NCBI RefSeq assembly: GCF_015056685.1
Contig: NZ_SVFW01000002.1
Coordinates: forward strand, 1 to 64,000
Reading direction: 5' to 3'
DNA length: 64,000 nt
From: Butyrivibrio sp.
GTDB taxonomy: Bacteria > Bacillota > Clostridia > Lachnospirales > Lachnospiraceae
Shown: in pieces, positions 61,798 through 64,000 of the stretch
Layout of the letters: every line of letters starts with the position of its first letter
How positions within the stretch are numbered: the stretch's first letter is position 1
The notes under the pieces: generated by a model
Seen by the model: the letters and a program-made list of their open reading frames with translations, nothing else
Databases searched by the model: none
Told to the model about the DNA's origin: nothing
Made by a program: the position numbers and the translations under genes

Positions 61798-63108
61798 ATG
61801 AAAAGAATAATATCAGCTTTAATATCAATATTACTAGTTACCGGCGTTATTTTGGGATGTGGGAATACGGAAAAACCGGGAAATACACAGATAACGTCCA
61901 AGAAAGATGAAAGCTCAAATACAGATGTGAGCACAACTGATGTTTCAGAGGTTACGGTTTCGGAGATTAAGGATGTGGATATAAACATGGATTTTAACAG
62001 TTCGCTTATAGATTTTATCGAGAAAACCGGCTTTGAAGACAAGAACTACATGATATCCCCGACTTCCTTTAGAGCAGCTCTGTCTCTTGCTGTGGCAGGC
62101 GCCGATAATGAGACAAAAGATGAACTTTTGAATGTTATGGGATTTAGCAGCATGGATGAGCTGACCGCATGGTACAAAAGTGTATCAGAATCGGTGGATA
62201 CATATGATGAATGGTTAAAGTCAGCCAGAAAAGATTTTAACAAATACAAGGATTATTACGGTGATGATGCCAAGGAGCCGGAAGGAGCTTTTAATTTGGA
62301 AAACTCCATCTGGAGAAATACAAAATCCAGCGGAGAGTTGTCCGTGAAATATATGAAATATGTGAGAGATACTTTCGGAGCAACTGCTGAAAATGTCTCT
62401 GAAGACGAGATTACAGATACAGTAAATGGCTGGATCAACGAAAACACCAATGGTCTAATCCCATACATCAGTAACGACCTGTCATATGCCGATCTTATTT
62501 TGGTAAATACGCTGTATCTACGCACCTACTGGGTAAATGATTTCTATGAATATGCTACGGAAGAAGGCGATTTTAAAACTATTTCCGGAGAAACAGTAAA
62601 AAAAGATTTCATGAATCAGGAAAACAAGTTCAAGTATTATGAGGATGAGAAAGGAAAGTTTGTAGTCCTTCCAATGAATGGTGGCATAAATGCTGTATTT
62701 ATCATTGGTGAAGTGGATGATGTTATAGCCAGGATGGCTGAAGCAGATTCTCAGCAGGTTCAAGTTAAGCTTCCGAAATTTGAATCAGAGACAGCGCTGT
62801 CAGAAAATCAGCTAATAGATTTCTGCAAAGCCCATGGGGCTGAGGCAGCATTTACATCTGATGCAGACTTCTCAATAATGAGCGACGAGATGCAACTTTT
62901 TATTTCTGATATTATTCAGAAAACTAAGATCAAGGTGGACGAGAAAGGTATTGAAGCCGCAGCTGCTACAGCAGTTATGGTGACTGAAGCTTGTGCTCTT
63001 GAAGAGCCCGAAGTAAAAGAGTTCGTAGCAGATGAACCGTTTAAATATATGATTCTCACAGACAGCGAGAATCCGGAGCTTCTTTTTTACGGACAGCTTG
63101 TAGAGTAA
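61798..63108 (+). CDS. Serpin lipoprotein (serine protease inhibitor)
   Basis: 436 residues from the ATG at 61798 (GGGAG, spacing 6). Lipobox VTGVILGCGN with Cys near 21, a Ser/Thr linker, then a full serpin: SPTSFRAALSLAVAGA, NTLYLRTYWVNDF, and the hinge DEKGIEAAAATAVMV before the reactive loop. By hinge counting the P1-P1' pair is about Ala-Cys (EACAL), pointing to elastase-like targets; this is approximate. It likely sits on the cell surface and blocks host or rival proteases. It follows the anti-sigma gene by 17 bp. Confidence 0.92.
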   Translation: MKRIISALISILLVTGVILGCGNTEKPGNTQITSKKDESSNTDVSTTDVSEVTVSEIKDVDINMDFNSSLIDFIEKTGFEDKNYMISPTSFRAALSLAVAGADNETKDELLNVMGFSSMDELTAWYKSVSESVDTYDEWLKSARKDFNKYKDYYGDDAKEPEGAFNLENSIWRNTKSSGELSVKYMKYVRDTFGATAENVSEDEITDTVNGWINENTNGLIPYISNDLSYADLILVNTLYLRTYWVNDFYEYATEEGDFKTISGETVKKDFMNQENKFKYYEDEKGKFVVLPMNGGINAVFIIGEVDDVIARMAEADSQQVQVKLPKFESETALSENQLIDFCKAHGAEAAFTSDADFSIMSDEMQLFISDIIQKTKIKVDEKGIEAAAATAVMVTEACALEEPEVKEFVADEPFKYMILTDSENPELLFYGQLVE

Positions 63109-63114
63109 ATTAGT

Positions 63115-63144
63115 AAAGGCTGAGCTTTTGACGGCTCAGCCTTT
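63115..63144. terminator. Bidirectional terminator between the serpin operon and the tRNA genes
   Basis: A perfect 11-bp stem, 63115-63125 with 63134-63144, followed by ATTTC on the right and TTACT on the left strand. It can end both the serpin operon and the tRNA transcript. Confidence 0.7.
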
Positions 63145-63153
63145 ATTTCTGAA

Positions 63154-63227
63154 TCGAGGCGACAAGATTCGAACTTGCGGCCTCTGCGTCCCGAACGCAG
63201 CGCTCTACCAAACTGAGCCACGCCTCG
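63154..63227 (-). tRNA. tRNA-Pro (anticodon CGG)
   Basis: The minus strand folds as a cloverleaf: acceptor CGAGGCG/CGCCTCG read from 63227, anticodon stem CTGCG/CGCAG with loop TTCGGGA, T arm GTTCGAATC, discriminator A. CGG reads CCG. CCA is not encoded. Confidence 0.95.
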
Positions 63228-63237
63228 ATAATAAAAA

Positions 63238-63258
63238 ACCCAGATAATAAATCTGGGT
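63238..63258 (-). terminator. Terminator-like hairpin between tRNA-Gly and tRNA-Pro
   Basis: On the minus strand ACCCAGAT pairs with ATCTGGGT across a 5-nt loop, followed by TTTTTT, right after tRNA-Gly and 5-10 nt before tRNA-Pro. It should reduce or stop reading into tRNA-Pro, or act as a processing signal. Confidence 0.7.
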
Positions 63259-63263
63259 AGTAG

Positions 63264-63336
63264 AGCGATAGACGGGGCTCGAACCCGCGGTCTCGACCTT
63301 GGCAAGGTCGCGCGTTACCAACTACGCCACTATCGC
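63264..63336 (-). tRNA. tRNA-Gly (anticodon GCC)
   Basis: The minus strand folds as a cloverleaf: acceptor GCGATAG/CTATCGC, anticodon stem CGACC/GGTCG with loop TTGCCAA, T arm GTTCGAGCC, discriminator T. GCC reads GGC and GGT. CCA is not encoded. Confidence 0.95.
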
Positions 63337-63437
63337 ATTCATATGAGTGTCACATCTGTGACAACGAATTGATTTTAGAATAAATTTAGTGTATTGTCAA
63401 CATATAATTCAAATTTTTATTTTATAGAGGAATTAAA

Positions 63438-64000
63438 ATGTCAGAAATAAGTAATTCAAGTGCTGTAGCAATATTAAAGAAGGGCCAGGGCCGCGAGCTT
63501 AAAAAGGGAGGTCTCTGGGTTTATGACAATGAAATAGATAAAGTTGAAGGCTCTTTTGAAAATGGAGATATTATAGAGCTTCATGATTTCGATGGATATT
63601 TCATGGGGTATGGTTTCATCAATGTTAAGTCCAAGATCAGGATCAGAATGATGTCACGCAGAAAAGAGAATCCTGTTACCAAGGAACTCATTGAAAAGAG
63701 AATCCGTGATGCCTGGGAGTATAGAAAAGCTGTACTTGCGACCAACGAGCCGATAAATGAGCTTTCATGCAGACTTATTTTTGGTGAGGCAGATTTTTTG
63801 CCCGGAATAACAATTGATAAATTCTCAGATGTTCTTGTAATAGAGTCACTTGCTCTTGGAACAGACAGGATGAAAGAGCTCATAATTGATCTTTGTAAAA
63901 AAGTTTTGAAAGAAGATGGCATTGAGATTAAGGGCGTCTATGAGAGAAGTGATGCCAAGGTAAGAGAACTTGAGGGACTTGAGAGAACTAAAGGCTTTAT
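63438..64000 (+). CDS. RlmI-like class I rRNA methyltransferase (5' part, runs off the window)
   Basis: The first ~187 codons from the ATG at 63438 (AGAGG, spacing ~7), open to the window end. ILKKGQGRELKKGGLWVYDNEI (in parts) is the PUA-like N-domain of the RlmI/YccW group, and LSCRLIFGEADFLPGITIDKF is the family's link before the SAM-binding domain, which lies beyond the edge. It methylates a cytosine (m5C) in 23S rRNA in E. coli. Incomplete here, so key motifs of the catalytic half cannot be seen. Confidence 0.88.
   Translation, partial: MSEISNSSAVAILKKGQGRELKKGGLWVYDNEIDKVEGSFENGDIIELHDFDGYFMGYGFINVKSKIRIRMMSRRKENPVTKELIEKRIRDAWEYRKAVLATNEPINELSCRLIFGEADFLPGITIDKFSDVLVIESLALGTDRMKELIIDLCKKVLKEDGIEIKGVYERSDAKVRELEGLERTKGF

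Noticed and set aside
1..64000. CRISPR array or prophage
   Set aside because: No regularly spaced short repeats and no phage structural genes were seen; the only clear dispersed repeats are the two palindromic copies.

Overview
The window looks like chromosome from a Lachnospiraceae (Clostridia) bacterium, most like Butyrivibrio or Pseudobutyrivibrio. This is inferred from gene content and style and was not checked by search. The evidence is moderate-to-low GC, strong GGAGG ribosome sites, several TTG and GTG starts, a T-box before proS, an oxygen-sensitive NrdD/NrdG ribonucleotide reductase, a flavodiiron protein, plant-polysaccharide genes (KDG kinase, pectinesterase, a GH13 enzyme, a GH53 remnant) and many GGDEF proteins. 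The divIC-tilS-hpt-ftsH cluster lacks the sporulation genes that interrupt it in Bacillus, which fits a non-sporulating organism.

Layout. 0-2.4 kb: AT-rich accessory DNA (a broken gene start, a DUF2325 protein, a nested palindrome) against the 3' end of tRNA-Arg. 2.4-9.4 kb: a PAS-GGDEF protein, a ferredoxin-fused aldo/keto reductase and a four-gene Gld-type ABC operon. 9.6-20.2 kb: a membrane-anchored clostripain, a YlmH-like S4 protein, an exonuclease, an esterase, glutathione peroxidase, a DD-carboxypeptidase, trmB-trxA, an SH3 membrane protein and murI. 20.3-23.2 kb: nrdD-nrdG. 23.2-28.2 kb: an accessory block between two copies of a ~225-bp palindromic repeat. It holds a small HAD protein behind LexA-like boxes, an acyltransferase, a lipoprotein-type MTA/SAH nucleosidase, a CstA-type carrier and a GH53 pseudogene. 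28.4-32.3 kb: kdgK with LacI/cre-like operators, T-box-proS, and pectinesterase. 32.3-35.7 kb: two overlapping paralogous 7TM-GGDEF genes. 35.8-43.5 kb: cca, a PEGA/Ser-rich protein, rqcP, divIC, tilS, hpt, ftsH. 43.7-47.9 kb: GH13, fructose-bisphosphate aldolase, a GreA-type factor, a flavin reductase-like protein. 47.9-53.6 kb: an orphan sugar-binding lipoprotein paired with a hybrid histidine kinase, then a flavodiiron protein. 53.7-59.2 kb: a secreted DUF5722 TIM-barrel protein, a CbxX-type AAA ATPase, an ECF S-component divergent from a degenerate MocR regulator, and a membrane protein/Xre pair. 59.2-64 kb: a CPBP protease, a TPR remnant, an ECF sigma/anti-sigma/serpin operon, tRNA-Pro and tRNA-Gly, and the start of an RlmI-like methyltransferase.

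Most promising for follow-up: (1) the palindromic repeat family whose two copies share core orientation but have swapped ends; (2) the MocR regulator that lacks the PLP lysine and its C-terminus, next to an ECF vitamin transporter; (3) the ECF sigma/anti-sigma/serpin operon with a candidate self-regulating promoter; (4) LexA-like boxes before a tiny HAD gene; (5) the solute-binding lipoprotein/hybrid kinase pair without permeases; (6) the surface-type MTA/SAH nucleosidase next to CstA. No complete, obviously new defence or mobile system was recognised.
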